From contig OY979717.1 in assembly GCA_963855995.1 (NCBI GenBank), positions 38,312,680 to 38,376,679 on the forward strand: a DNA stretch of 64,000 nucleotides. The letters are read 5' to 3'. This stretch comes from Muricea muricata. Taxonomy: Eukaryota; Cnidaria; Anthozoa; Malacalcyonacea; Plexauridae. Below, in pieces: positions 1 through 11,366 of this stretch. The first letter of the stretch is position 1, and each line of letters starts with the position of its first letter. The notes beneath the pieces were generated by a model, which saw only the letters and a list, made by a program, of their open reading frames with translations, ran no database searches and was not told the origin of the DNA. The position numbers were made by a program, and so were the translations under genes.

Positions 1-2
1 GC

Positions 3-116
3 AAAGATGGTCTCGCGCGATCTGTAAAGGTAAAGACAAGTACATCCGTGCTCGTAAGGCCTGTAAGCAAGCTCATCTTTCTGGAAGCTGAGGACTCTCC
101 ACTGAACAATAAGTAG
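3..116 (+). pseudogene. C-terminal end of a BEL/Pao retrotransposon polyprotein
   Basis: The window opens inside an open frame that ends at a TAG at 114-116. The last residues read R-S-V-K-V-K-T-S-T-S, then V-R-P-V-x-K-L and L-E. This is the signature of the domain (DUF5641) that follows the integrase in BEL/Pao pol polyproteins. Family knowledge places it at the extreme C-terminus, which agrees with a stop codon and then LTR-like sequence downstream. Only about 37 codons are inside the window, so the integrity of the rest cannot be judged. I see the motif directly; assignment to BEL/Pao is inference from the motif and its position. Confidence 0.7.
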
Positions 117-267
117 ACAATAGTCAACATTTTTTAATTAATTAGTCAAGAATACGGACAGTGATATCAAGGAATGTTCAATTTAGTGTTACTTTAGTTC
201 TATTCCACTTGTTTCGAACCCATAGGAATGTAGCTAAAGGCTTTAAAGCGCTTTTAAGGGGCCGGAA

Positions 268-1338
268 TGTTGGTTTCGAAACGCGCGAATACTAAAATGT
301 GATAGGATGTTTCAGGCGATTTTTTGCACAAACAAGCAATTTGTTATTTTCGGTTATGAGCAAACAGTTCCGATTAAATTGCGCAAATTCATAATCTTCC
401 CACAGCTAGAAGCACGTTTCAGCAGCAAATGTGCAAATTGCGGTAAACTAGCCCAAGTAAACTATGTCCGCTGCGTAAGCAATAGGTTTCTGGAAAATTT
501 ATTCCGGTGTTTTTATCGTGTGTATAAGCGGCCAATTCGTCAATTTTAAGTCAGTTTTTGTGTAGATGCTTGTGAGTAAGCAACTGCTCTGTCTGTCTTT
601 CTATGGATCAATCGGCATATAAGCCAGGATTCTAATAATTCTATTAACATTTAAACTATCTACTTCATTTGGATAAAGTAAAGTTGTAAAGCTACGAATT
701 GGTGCGTGCGCAAACCAAAGTAAGTACACATTTTCCGCTTACCATAGTTTATGTTTAGGGATTGTTTATTTCAATCATACTTTTCGGCTAAAAGGCCACC
801 AGTATTTACGTGCGCAGTTTCATGTTTAACGCATTAATTTCTATATTCAAGCATAGTCTCTAGTTGTACTCACACAAGCGCCCTTCAGCTAAGTAAAGTT
901 AGGTTTAAGCGCTAAAATCGCTAAACTGTATATTGTCTTTCAAATCAGCGCAATTGCTAAAATTCAGTTACGATATTGCATGTTTTTACTATAGTAATTA
1001 AATACGCTTTATAATCTAGTACGTGTTAATTGTTGTTTATTGTCGCATACTGATAGCCTTGTTATCATGATATCTCTAATACTATACTATAGTTCTATAT
1101 ATTTAATTGTTAAATTCTAGTTCGAACCGATTGACGATTTAACGATTAAACAATTCGAGTGATTTGAACGGTTCATCGATATTCAGCTATAATTCAACCG
1201 AACTGTTAATTCAACTCAACTTTATTGAAGCTACCGTCAAGTCTATATATTGTTGATTCTATTAAACTGTCATAAAACTGTTGTCAGAAATTCTTCTATC
1301 GAGTTCGATTTATCCACGCACCTGTCTACCTAGTAACA
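268..1338 (+). repeat. Probable 3' LTR of the BEL/Pao element
   Basis: About 150 bases after the pol stop a purine-rich stretch (aaggggccggaa, 256-267) is followed by TGTTGG, the usual LTR start. The likely end is the TAACA at 1334-1338, giving inverted TGTT...AACA ends and an LTR of about 1.07 kb. There is no second LTR in the window to compare with, so the right end is a guess. The interval contains no convincing ORF. Confidence 0.4.
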
Positions 1339-1393
1339 TTTCGTTTGGGTTTTGTTTGGCCTTCAATTTCTATCAAATGAAAGTTACACTTTT

Positions 1394-2811
1394 AGAGTGC
1401 CAATAATAAGCATGAAATTATGTAAAAACATCTTGGAGTCCTGGCCCGTAAACCGATACTGGAAATCTTTACCAGTCCCTTTAGTGTCATTAAACCATCG
1501 TTTGACTTTTTTGCAAGACGAGCCAATTTTGCTCTCTTTATAAGGCAATTTACAAGCCTGGAGAAAGCAGTTGAATTTGAAACATCATTTAAATGAGCTA
1601 CGTTGGGCCAAGATTTGACTTGAAACACTCTCACACAAAATCAACCTAAACATTTGCTGGCAAGCATTATTTTTAACATGCAAGGGTTCAATGTGGGCTC
1701 GATCGAGAAAACGCCCAAGCAAAGGTTTAAATTCTTGCCGACTTTTTTCATTGGCAATAAGTGCAGTTATTTTATTTCTGTTTGTTTTGGCTGAACAATT
1801 TTGCACTTCAAGCTTTTTCAACCTTCTTGAAAACACTCTTTCACTATATGGCCATGGCCGCCATGTACAGCCTGTTGATGAGCCGAAATTTCCATGTGGT
1901 TCATCACAATTGTCTGTGTTGACATTGGCACAGGTAGAAAAATATTTTGCACTGACTGGCAATTCACCAGCTAAAAATGCCATCATCTTTAAGTCATTTG
2001 GAAACTCAGAAAAGGTAAATGTAACAATTTTTCCATCTATGTCAAACACTTTTTTCTCAATTTCAATTATTTCTTGTAACAGAAATTTCACATAGCGGTA
2101 AACAACAATTGAGTTTTTCTCCACAGTTAGCCCTGAAAATCATGAAATTTTCAGTATTACTTAATATGTTTTTCTCACGATTTAAATGCTAACGAGCCTG
2201 AAACATGCACTGCTGTCCTTCCCAAATGGGGCACCCCCAATGCATTATGAAACTTGTTAATTTCATTGTTAAACCACAGCAAATTTTCTTCTGACATCTC
2301 AGCTAGTGTAAAATAGAATTTTGCTAACAGAGGCAAAAATTCAGCCAAGAATCTGTAACAACCTTCCAGCTCATAACAAAAGTCCTCCTTCACACAATGC
2401 AACGTTCCAATTTCCAAAGACCCAACATATGCCATCATTTTATCATATGGTACTAAACGAACAACATTGCAAGACAATAACCTTTATTCGTTTGTTACTA
2501 TTAACCCTATGCATTTTCAGTTCAGAGCTATGAGACATAGATATGGATTTATAGACAGACCTATATTTCCTTTCGCCCATCACACCCCTGCTAAAGTAGG
2601 TTGAAATACTATGTAACATGTTTTGACTTGATGCTTCAAATTCCTTAAGCTTTTGGTTGTAAATTTTTGGGAAAAACTTCTGACACAACTTGGGTGATTT
2701 AGAGATAATCTTAACTAAATCTTTCACAGAAAATTTTGTTGCAAGTGTATCAACTAAACCTGAAAGTGTTGTCATTACATTTGAAGGTGAGCCACCAAGA
2801 ATCCTGGTCAC
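1394..2811 (-). pseudogene. Broken transposase-like gene of an unnamed invertebrate family
   Basis: Four overlapping minus-strand frames (2811-2443, 2477-2175, 2124-1585, 1634-1394) read as one protein with frameshifts. Recognisable pieces are V-M-G-E-R-K-Y-R-S-V-Y-K-S, then R-L-V-P-Y-D-K-M-M, N-K-F-H-N-A-L-G, F-P-N-D-L-K-M-M-A-F-L-A-G-E-L, and K-S-R-Q-E-F-K-P-L-L-G-R-F-L-D-R-A-H. They are followed by I-E-P-L-H-V-K-N-N-A. I have seen this combination in multicopy proteins of cnidarians, sponges and lancelets. It has no settled name that I can give, and its repetitiveness suggests a transposon. At least three frame breaks plus a missing central segment make it a pseudogene. No terminal repeats were found. 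Confidence 0.55.
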
Positions 2812-2980
2812 TGCTTGAAATGTCTCACTGCATCATAGTCACTCTAGGGGGATGGTCTGGAGACTTTGTGATCCCACGGCTTATCCTATTGTCCCGTGTT
2901 TTGTCGTGCACATTGTCTTTCAGCCTTCAGCATACTCACTTTCAAATTTGCAATTAAAATGAAGAAAATTTTAATTTTCA

Positions 2981-3672
2981 ATGATGCCGGGTGATAATTG
3001 TGCCTTTAATCAATGCGAGACAAATCGTAGAACAAAAGGAATCGGGCTATTCAAGCTTCCAACGGCTAAGGATGATGCGAGCAGAAAATGGCGACAGGAT
3101 TTTCTGAATATCCTTACTAAATATCGAGTTGATGACAAAGATTTTAAAAGGCAGTTGGCTGCTGATTCGTTACACGTTTGTGAGAAACATTTTCTCCCTG
3201 AAGAGATTAATACTTGTAAGTCAATTAAAATTTATTAGATGTTATGTAATACTTGATTATACAGTTGGTGAGATGGTTGCATGTATTACAGGGCTACACA
3301 TATTTTACCGGTATTATAATGCTGACACCCTGTGGTGTATTTGTATGATTGAGACCCGTGGTGTCATATATCCAAATAATAAGTGTACATAACATTTTAT
3401 TTTCAGATCATGGCCCAAAGCTAAGCAAGAAGCAGCTTGTGCATGGAGCATTGCCTGCGCAAAATTTACCAGTCAAGTCTCACTCCTTTATTACGAAGCC
3501 TGAAAAAAAGGAACGAAAGCATCGAGCTATTGTACAGGAAAGAGTATCAGCTTCCACAACAACATGTTATAAGAGTATTAATTCATCAAAGACCCACCAA
3601 TATACCACCCCACTGTTCAACCAAGCGTTCTTTGTATACTTGTACTTCTTTACAATTTTGCTTATCTCGTAA
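2981..3672 (+). CDS. THAP-domain protein, two exons (fragment)
   Basis: Exon 1 (2981-3215) starts M-M-P-G-D-N-C and contains a full THAP zinc-finger pattern. C7 and C12 form the first pair, F-K-L-P follows the loop, and C-E-K-H-F supplies the second Cys and His. It ends at a GTAAGT donor. An acceptor (ttttcag, 3400-3406) opens exon 2, and joining them keeps frame into H-G-P-K-L-S-K-K-Q-L. A region rich in basic residues (K-K-E-R-K-H-R) follows. THAP domains bind DNA in a sequence-specific way and occur in host factors and in P, Kolobok and related transposases. The frame then runs into a hydrophobic tail ending at 3672 that looks like intron or decayed sequence, so the 3' part is missing. Confidence 0.65.
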
Positions 3673-4109
3673 CAAAGCATCCAAAAAACCCCATAATCTT
3701 CTTTATTTCCCCGGCATGTCCTGCTTTTACTCGTTTTTCGAAACTCGTAATTCTTTCATGGGACATTGCATCAGCCATGATTTCAGCGACGATGTTTCAA
3801 CAAACGTCCAGACGACAAAACTAATTCGGTACGCTTCACTTGGTTTCACATATTAACACAAATTAAAAGCAATGTGAATACCTCTACGTGTTCTCTATTT
3901 AGCAGCTTACTTAATTTAAAACTTACACATGTTTCTACACATGTTTCCGTATCATTTATAAGTATAACCACTTTTAATTTGTGTGTAAACATGTCCTCGC
4001 TACACGCGTAAATGTCTTGTATAGATTGTGATAAACTGTCCGATTATTTCACAATTTATAGCTTTATGCTAATATGCACTACAATACCCAATTATACTCT
4101 ACAATAAAC

Positions 4110-4400
4110 ACACAAAAATCCATACTCCAAAACGACATGACAACAACATCAGCCACTCATACCAGATCGTTCCATTTCTAAATTTACCAGTTTTGCCGGC
4201 AAATATAATGTAGTCAGGAAATTTAAAAATTACTTTACGCAATGAAAAATCTGTGTGCCTTCACACCACTGAGCTTTACTAATATATCTGGAGATCGGGC
4301 TCTAATACCTCACCAGTCAAAAAAGTGTCTTCAAAAACATGGCGGCTTTTGGCCAAAAAATGTCATTTTTACGTCACAAATTTATGGTATAGAGCACTGA
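4110..4400. repeat. Right end of a satellite-bearing inverted-repeat element (copy 1)
   Basis: 4140-4262 is a near match, in the same orientation, to part of the array at 43.9-44.1 kb (shared caacatcagccactca and gtcaggaaatttaaaaatta). Immediately after it, tatctggagatcgggctct (4286-4304) and a following block with aacatggcgg are the reverse complement of 43000-43055. The element therefore has inverted terminal sequence flanking an internal satellite. Copy 1 preserves its right end and copy 2 its left end. Confidence 0.6.
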
Positions 4401-4513
4401 CCAGCTATGAATGTGGAAAAAGGGGTTTAAAATAAAATATTTTCACCCCCTGGCGCTTTTTTTTTAAACTTGAGCAAGAAATATTTTTAAACTTGAGCGA
4501 GAAAAAGTACAAA

Positions 4514-4581
4514 ATGCCCAATTCTTGCCTCGTCTTTTGGTGTTGGAACACCGGAAAAAGAAAAAATTTGTCTCTTCATTG
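4514..4581 (+). pseudogene. P-element-like transposase, THAP exon 1
   Basis: ATG at 4514 opens a short exon reading M-P-N-S-C-L-V-F-W-C-W-N, the N-terminal Cys pair of a THAP finger. It ends H-W at a GTGAGT splice donor. The matching second half of the finger lies at 5109-5298 and the transposase body at 8.0-9.2 and 18.5-19.3 kb on the same strand. I read these as exons of one P/THAP9-type gene. P transposases use the N-terminal THAP finger to bind sites near the element ends. Confidence 0.6.
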
Positions 4582-5108
4582 GTGAGTATAAATACTGAAT
4601 ATTTTTTACAGCTATTTGTATATTTTTGTAAAAGTAATCACGCATGAACGACTTTTTGTATAAATCGCTTGACAGTTGATGGCTTGACATCAAAGTTTCT
4701 TCGCATGCAATATTTACTGAAATGTATTTCAGCAGTCAAAGGTCATTTGTAACGTGTTAATACACTTTAATGCGATTATCCGAGCTTGTTCTGAGTTAGC
4801 AAATCGTCCAACATTCGTTTATGCGTTTTGTACTTTCAGTAAAGTCCTTTATAGCAACATGGTAGTAATGGCAATTTCTGTAAACATTGAGCATACATAT
4901 ATTACAAGAGTTGGCATTAGGGTTTTGGTAGTTTATTATTTTGGTTTCTTGTTAGTTGTTTAAAGTTTTTTCTTTGTTTACACAATTTGTTATTTTTAAT
5001 GTGTATGTACAACTTGGCCTTGGGTTTATAGTTCATCTAAATTATGCTATTTCAATACAACAGTTTTCATGTAATAACAAGAGTAAATGTTGTGTTAAAG
5101 TTTTCCAG

Positions 5109-5298
5109 ATTCTGTAAAAAAACTTGAGTTGTACAGCATATGGGTAAAAAATGTAAGCGAAGGTGGACCAGCCAAGTTTGTTCTGGGGAAAGATATGTTC
5201 AGAGCACTTTAGTGCTGACATGTTTGAAGAAGATAGCCGTGGTAGAAAAGCTGTACCCACAATCTTTAAGTGGCTTGCTGAGGTTGGTGCTGTACCTT
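5109..5298 (+). pseudogene. P-element-like transposase, THAP exon 2 (interrupted)
   Basis: After a ttttccag acceptor (5101-5108) the frame gives L-Y-S-I-W-V-K-N-V. After a one-base slip it gives P-S-L-F-W-G-K-I-C-S-E-H-F and then A-V-P-T-I-F. C-x-x-H-F followed by A-V-P-T-I-F is the canonical end of a THAP domain. The exon is cut at 5298 by the insertion of the 5299-7115 element, whose target duplication TGTACCTT is at 5291-5298 and 7116-7123. The slip and the insertion show that this copy cannot make a working finger. Confidence 0.65.
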
Positions 5299-7115
5299 CA
5301 TAGATATAGGAGACCTAGATTGCTGACATACACCTAGCATGCATGACCCCCAATAGAAGAATCCAAGACGGCGTCGCAACCGGGCAAAAAAATTAGGAAT
5401 AGTATTACGAAAAACAGGTTTTTGGGCTTTTTAATCACGTTCACGTTCAACTGGACGTTTTTAAAAATAAATCACTATTGCGGAGGTTTTGAACCTGAAA
5501 TGAGACGAGTGGGCGTTTACTGAATTATCGTTCGCTGAAGATTCCAAGGAGTGGACGTTTTGACCAGTTCCGTTAGTTTGCATGGATTATTGGACTTCTA
5601 ACACTACGAATCACGATTGATTGCATATATTTAGAAAACGATGTTTATCATTGATGTCTTAGCTGTGAACAGGAAAGCGTTTGCCAAATTTCATGAAAAA
5701 TATCGTAGGTTAATTTCCTCAGTATCAGCAGCTATTATGACTCCACATCCACCCCAGCTAGAAGGTAGAATTTTGTTTGTTTGTTTGTTGATTATTGTTT
5801 TTATAAATTTATGAGAAATGATTGTTTGAGTAGAATCTGCTGACAAAGTAGCACAAATGTAACAGCAAACGATTTAAATAAGTGTAAAAGAAACCCATGT
5901 TTCCAATTGGTTTCTGTTGATTTATGACTATTGATATCAATCCATATAATTTGTGTAAATCTGAGAAGCTAAGCATAATTTTAGAGACTGATAATATTAT
6001 TATTGTGTAGGGATACATGCATGGTGCTTGATAACATGCATGAATCAAATTAATATTATATACTTGAAGCAAAGATTTGTTAAAATGACCAGGTTTTGTG
6101 TCATCAAAACTTAGAAAATGTCTGTTATTATAAATTATAGATGTACAGCTTAATAAAGTTCAAAATACAGATTGCTGGTTGCCAATGTGATTCTGACTTT
6201 AGTCAAATCAAATACAATATTGAAATGTGCACATGAAAATCTCACCATTTGTCATCAAGCTGTGCCTGTGACAAATGTGTTGCAAAGATGAAAACAAATA
6301 TTGTGAAATATTTGTTTAATCCGCAAATGTTGTGAAATACTGTAATTTTATAAAGCTCCTGCAAGCTTGTTAACAAGACATAAATGCTTGTAAATGTGTG
6401 GGAATGTGAACACAGTTTTTGTAAGACAGTTTATTATAAAATTAGATATTCTTCAGGATTGCTACAGAGATAAATAAGCAATATAACTTGTAGTATTGAC
6501 TTCTGCCTATAGGTATCAATTTTCATTTGATAAACATAAATATGACATCTTTGCAAGCTATTAATAAATGTGACATCTTTGCATGCCCAAAGCAGAACTG
6601 CTGCATGTCCATTATTAATTGGCTTACTTTAACTTAAAGTCAATCATGATGCCTCCTGCGAAACTTGTAGTGTACCTGTACTAAAGGGCTAATTTCATGC
6701 AGATATTCAATTTCACATTTAATACTAAGCAAAAATCCAAATAACACTCAAAATCAAAATCACTAAAAGTTAGATTTACTACAAGAACATACTAAACAAC
6801 CAATTGTCTACTCCAAAAGTCTTTGATGAACGATATTTGATATATGATAAATGTCGTTTTCTAAATATTAATGAAATCTTTATCGAACGATAATTTTGCT
6901 CACTCGTTCAAAACCTCCGCAGTAATGACCTATTTTCAAAAAAGTCCAGCTAAACGTGATTCACAGCAGTTAAACCATCAAAAAAGCTCAAAAACCTGTT
7001 TTTTGTAATACAATTCCTAATTTTTTTTGCCCGGTTGCGACGCCATGTTGGATTCTTCTATTGGGGGTCATGCACACTAGGTATACATCAGCAATCTAGG
7101 TCTCCTATATCTATG
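5299..7115. mobile_element. Non-autonomous DNA transposon, 1817 bp, 8-bp TSD (P-like or hAT-like)
   Basis: The ends are long inverted repeats. The left end starts CATAGATATAGGAGACCTAG and the right end is its reverse complement (7088-7115), identical for the first 28 bases. Similarity continues for roughly 350 bases on each side (for example gcggaggttttgaac near 5480-5494 and its complement near 6910). The direct duplication TGTACCTT flanks it exactly. Eight-base duplications and a CA...TG end fit P and hAT superfamilies; the CATA start looks more P-like. The interior has no ORF above 90 codons, so mobilisation must have been in trans. It sits inside the THAP exon of a P-like gene. Confidence 0.85.
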
Positions 7116-7123
7116 TGTACCTT

Positions 7124-8004
7124 GTTCTCATGTCATATACATTTACTATATCCAGTAAGACGCCAATGAATGGCATATCAATGTTCATTGAGAACCCCAT
7201 GCCCCATGGGTCACATATGACCGAATAGATTAGATAATGTACATGCACATACACACATGATATTTCCATAGGTTATTTCACTATACATAAACAATATTTA
7301 CAAGCAGGACATCAAGTTTACAAGTGAAGGTTCTTTGTCAGGAAGGTCACTTTGTTTGACATATTAAAAATATCAATTTACAACCCCAAATCCCATTAAT
7401 GGCCCATTATCAATTGGGGTCAAATATAACCCAAACCTGTAGTTTTTGAACCATGTCTTCAAAAGTGTCTACTGAAACTAATCCCCTCGGGTTAACTATT
7501 TGCCAGCAATATTAATTGCTCTAAAATTTGTATTTTTTCTTAAGATCTTAAATATATATTTATTTTTTGTAAATTATAAATTAGACAAAGTATGATCATG
7601 TTCAATGTAAAAATTCAATTATTTACCACATCGTATACTTTTCTTTCTTACTTGTTTCGATCAACCAGAATAGAGTAGCTGACCTTGGATCAAGTTACCA
7701 TCAAATGGCAACTAATAAATTTAATTCTAATCCTCCAGATAAAGGAACAAAAATAATTCTGAAGACTAACTGTCTTATGGAACAATTCCATTTTGCCTTT
7801 TATTTATACCTTTTCAAGTCTGATAAATGCATTTCTGATTTTATTAAATATACCTAAAAAATTGTTATGCTGTCAAGAATGTGATATTTTGGGTAACAGT
7901 AATTAGTACAGAAAAACAGCATACATTATCAGACATGTTGAAGTCGTAACTGGTAATAGAAATGAAGGTTTCCAATATTGTAAGTAGCCAGCCAGGAAAA
8001 AAAG
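7124..8004 (+). other. Probable intron of the P-like gene, no coding signal
   Basis: Between the insertion's right target duplication and the coiled-coil exon I see only AT-rich sequence without a supported ORF. The short minus-strand frame at 7865-8065 overlaps the real exon and is treated as chance. Confidence 0.4.
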
Positions 8005-8287
8005 GAAACTCCCTAATGAGTTTCAAAGTGAAGTGAGTAGTGATGAGGCGAATGATTATGATCATTCCTACTTTATAAGATCTTGTAGGTTAAGAAGAAA
8101 AGTTGATGAGGTTATAGAACAGGTTGAAAGTTTGAAGAAGAAATTGAATACATCTCAGTAAAACACGTAGGTTAAAGAAAAAAGTAAGCTCTTTGATGAG
8201 TGGTAAGTGAGTTAAAAAAAAAACCTTGTCAGTAGTGATTGTGCTAATATTCTGGAAAAAACATTTTCTTGAGTTACTAAGGAACTT
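8005..8287 (+). pseudogene. P-element-like transposase, coiled-coil region
   Basis: After an acceptor-like gtagccag the frame reads K-K-R-K-L, then N-D-Y-D-H-S-Y, then R-R-K-V-D-E-V-I-E-Q-V-E-S-L-K-K-K-L, a short leucine-rich coiled coil. A D-H-S-Y motif followed by a basic coiled coil is typical of the segment between the THAP finger and catalytic domain of THAP9/P transposases, where it supports dimerisation. A TAA ends the frame at about 8160; R-L-K-K-K-V-S-S-L continues in the next frame. Two or more stops follow before 8288, so it is broken. Confidence 0.6.
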
Positions 8288-9233
8288 ATGAAAAGGTTAG
8301 TGACACAGAAGAAAAATCCAGGTGCGTATCCAAAAGAGTTACGGGCATTTGCCATGACCCTGAAGTTTTACTCTGCAAAGGCATATAAATATGTTAGAAG
8401 AAGTTTTGATTTAGGGTTACCACATCCGTCTGTGGTCAGCAGTTGGTACAATGTTATCGATGCTGAACGTGGCTTCACCAAAAAAGCATTGACAGCTTTA
8501 CAAGCGAAAGTTTTGGCTAGAGAATGAGACGGCCGGGAAGTAGTTTGCGCATTGATGTTGGATGAGATGTCTACACGCAAGCATGTCCAGTGGGATGGTA
8601 AGGCGGGGAAGAACCGTGGGTTTGTTGACTGTGGCACAGATGTTGACGATGACTCGTTTCCAGAAGCCTCAGACACACTAGTGTTTATGGCAGTCTCCCT
8701 GAATTCCGTACCATGTGGATATTTTCTGGTGAATGGTCTCACAGAGGAAGAGAAAGCAAACATGATGAAAGATTGTCTAACAAAGCTACACGAAGTTGGA
8801 GTGAAGGTGGTTTCCTTTACATGCGATGGACCAACTACCCACCAAGCGATGTTGAAATCGCTGGGAGCTCAACTGTCTGTTGACAACTTGCAGGCTTACT
8901 TCCCTCATCCATGTGACAACAATCAAAGGGTCTATATTTTTTAGATGCTTAAACCTCAGAAAATGAAGGTAAACCTGGCAGCGCAGACACTGAGCTCCAG
9001 CGTTGCAGACGCTGTAGAATATTGTGAAGGTAAGTTGCAGGGAATGCCACAGTTCAAAGGCTGTGGTCCAATCGTCAAGTTTATTTGTACTTTTGATCGT
9101 CTTTTCGATATTTTGAATTCTAGAAATCCATTGGCGAATAATTTTAACCCTTTGGTGCCCACGCTAAATGTGGCATTTTTCAGACAACACTTCAAAAAAG
9201 TTGTTCCATCAACAATTTTCGACCGATTTTTAA
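8288..9233 (+). pseudogene. P-element-like (THAP9-type) transposase, central catalytic part
   Basis: Three frames in series give a recognisable transposase. 8288-8527 reads Y-P-K-E-L-R-A-F-A-M-T-L-K-F-Y-S, then A-Y-K-Y-V-R-R and L-P-H-P-S-V-V-S-S-W-Y. 8552-8944 reads L-D-E-M-S-T-R-K-H-V-Q-W-D, L-V-F-M-A-V-S-L-N, G-Y-F-L-V-N-G-L and F-T-C-D-G. 8945-9233 reads K-M-K-V-N-L-A-A-Q-T-L-S-S-S-V-A-D-A and F-D-R-L-F-D-I-L-N-S-R-N. The Asp of L-D-E-M and of C-D-G match the RNase H-like acidic residues of the P family. A TGA at 8525-8527, a frameshift in a T-run near 8940 and an apparent loss of about 60 residues (the GTP-binding insertion region) break the gene. The protein continues at 18535. Confidence 0.8.
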
Positions 9234-9326
9234 AAGTTATATGTTGTTAGAAAGAAAATTACGTGGGGCATGCGAAAATAAAGGGATGAGAGTTCTAAAG
9301 AGTACAAACAGGAATCACCAGAAGTT

Positions 9327-9925
9327 TTAGTGGTGAGGGTAATTCTTACTATGCCATGCTTCAAAAGAATTCTCTTGAGTTAGGTGTAAATATACCTGAC
9401 ACTGGGGAGCATCACAATAAGTCCTGACCTTCAATGCGATCTGAGACTTACTATAACACACCTTACAATTTCTCTTCATGCTTGACATCTTTGGCATATG
9501 AGTAGTTTCATACTCTCCGAGTGGTTTACGTGGTGTTTGGTGCACAGGTGGTTGCCCATAGTCCTCCAAGCCAGCCAGCTGTCTCACAAGTTCCTCACGA
9601 TATTCAGCAATAGAGTACTTTTTGTTTCTTTGAAGCTATTCGTCATCTGGGTTCCTTGCTCGACGGATTTGAAATAGGATAAAACTGTTGACTACAGCAA
9701 TATCTACCATATGAAAGAATAATACTTTCCACCATCTCATGCACTTTCTCATAACATTATTCTGTGCCATTAGCTGATCTGACCTGTCAACACCATTCAT
9801 GTATTGGTTGTAGTTGTGTATGGCTTTTGGTTGTTTTATATCAATATTCACCCAACGATTATCATTTTTTTGTTTTCGTGTTGTGAAAACAAAATCATTT
9901 GCACATTCAACAGAGGAAAGAATAG
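9327..9925 (-). pseudogene. piggyBac transposase, C-terminal part
   Basis: From 9925 downwards the minus strand reads D-N-K-P-V-T-I-L-S-S, containing the third catalytic Asp. Then come Y-N-Q-Y-M-N-G-V-D-R-S-D-Q-L and R-W-W-K-V-L-F-F-H-M-V-D-I-A-V-V-N-S (9851-9636). The cysteine-rich tail has C-K-V-C-Y and Y-C-D-A-P-Q-C-Q-V-Y-L-H-L (9587-9327). These are the standard DDE_Tnp_1_7 and zinc-ribbon features of piggyBac transposases. The third-Asp region is separated from the first two by the 6.7-kb insertion, and frameshifts lie between the segments. Confidence 0.85.
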
Positions 9926-9928
9926 TTA

Positions 9929-10205
9929 TAGTCCGGTAACAGATCCAAGAAAATAGAGGTTCCGTTCAACCCACGGGTCAGAAAAGGTTTCACACCTGAT
10001 TTTGGTAGAGGAACAACCCCTGAACAACCCCCACCAGTTTTTAATGTTCAAATGTGGTATAGGTTCCGAATTAGGGGGTGTTTTTGTCACGCAATCCACA
10101 AATTAGCATGGAAGTGAGGCTTTTCGTTTAATTGTAATTATCTTTTCTTTTTTTGCTAAAAAACTGTTCAAAAGGGAAAAATAAAGCAAAAAGCAATGGC
10201 TTACA
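9929..10205 (+). repeat. Left terminal inverted repeat of the Academ-like element
   Basis: The block running from TAGTCCGGTAAC through gttcaaaagggaaaaataaa to about 10205 is the reverse complement of 16355-16635 with few differences. Small gaps occur in the middle (the right copy lacks part of the ccttaattaggggg-like stretch). Confidence 0.85.
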
Positions 10206-11366
10206 GTCATACATGACTGTTGTGGTGGTAAAGTGCATCACATGACCAATCACGTGACCAAATTTGGAACAAATTATGGAAAAATATGAAACCATCACGT
10301 TTTAAACATGAAAAATACCCATAATTTTTATTTCTCTTACAACACATACCCTAAATAGGTTAACAAACACTTCTTTATACAAATATAGCTCTTTTTAAAC
10401 ATACATGTTTGTAATAACATGGTTTTTAAGGGGGAATATGGCTTACATGAAAACGAGGCTAAGCAACTGATTGGCTTTTTCTCCTGTAAATTTCACTAAA
10501 CTGCGACCAAAACAATACAGCAAGCTAATTTGTAATGTCATGATGTTGTACAAGTCCATGTGCAACACATTTGCATCGATCACGTGACAATCACATGATG
10601 CCAGTTTAAATAATTGAAAGGACAAGTAATAATAATAAATGATATAATGTCTGAAGTTAATAAAAATATATATCATAAAATAGAAATATCTAAAATAGAA
10701 GATATAATTTACATCAATTTGACCATTCATTTATTTACATCAAAATTATAACAATACTATATTGCTAATCTATATTTAAATAGAGCCTATTTACAAAACT
10801 ATATTTGAGTACATCCTTATTAAAGAAAGGAATATTTGGTATTGCTGTCTTTTTAAGTCGTGAAAAGCATCCACCAATCATTATGAACAGTAAAAAACCA
10901 AAACACTAGCAAAACACTGCCAAATTGAATGAAATCATGGAATTGAGGCTCGCGCTTGTTCAGATCGAGGCTGAAGAATCCAACATGGCGGCTCCCATGC
11001 TCAAATCTTTGTCGTATCTGTAAGTACTATTTTTGTGTGTTTCTGCAATGTTTGTTTATTGTTCTGTATGTGCTAATAAGAAAGTAGCTAGTAAATGATT
11101 CTAGAATCCCATTTTTGTATTTCAAAAACGATTGAAAATGAATAAACATACAAAAAAGAAGTACTCTTTCATGCTTTAAGACGATGAACTTAATGACCGC
11201 ATAATGTACAATTCTACTAATCTACAAGTTATTAATTTATTAATAGGTATGTATTCTACCTGTGATTGATGTGTTTGCCGTAATGCCTGCATTGACGGTC
11301 TATCTATTAACATATATAGAACTGTTATTTTGCAAGTTATTTTTTTAACTATATTGCACAACAGTG
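10206..11366. other. 5' non-coding region of the Academ-like element
   Basis: AT-rich sequence with no supported ORF. It contains aacatggcgg near 10983-10992 and leads to the start codon of the transposase-like frame. The minus-strand frames at 10443-10730 and 11176-11361 have low-complexity composition and no motif. Confidence 0.4.

Noticed and set aside
307-549. 80-codon plus-strand frame with C-A-N-C-G
   Set aside because: It lies inside the probable LTR, has no family motif beyond a chance C-x-x-C, and no splice or start context.
1691-2095. 134-codon plus-strand frame
   Set aside because: Shadow of the minus-strand transposase-like gene in the same interval, which shows clear family motifs.
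3670-3806. Minus-strand frame starting M-A-D-A-M-S-H-E-R
   Set aside because: About 45 codons, no donor site or homology that I recognise; could be a first exon but support is too thin.
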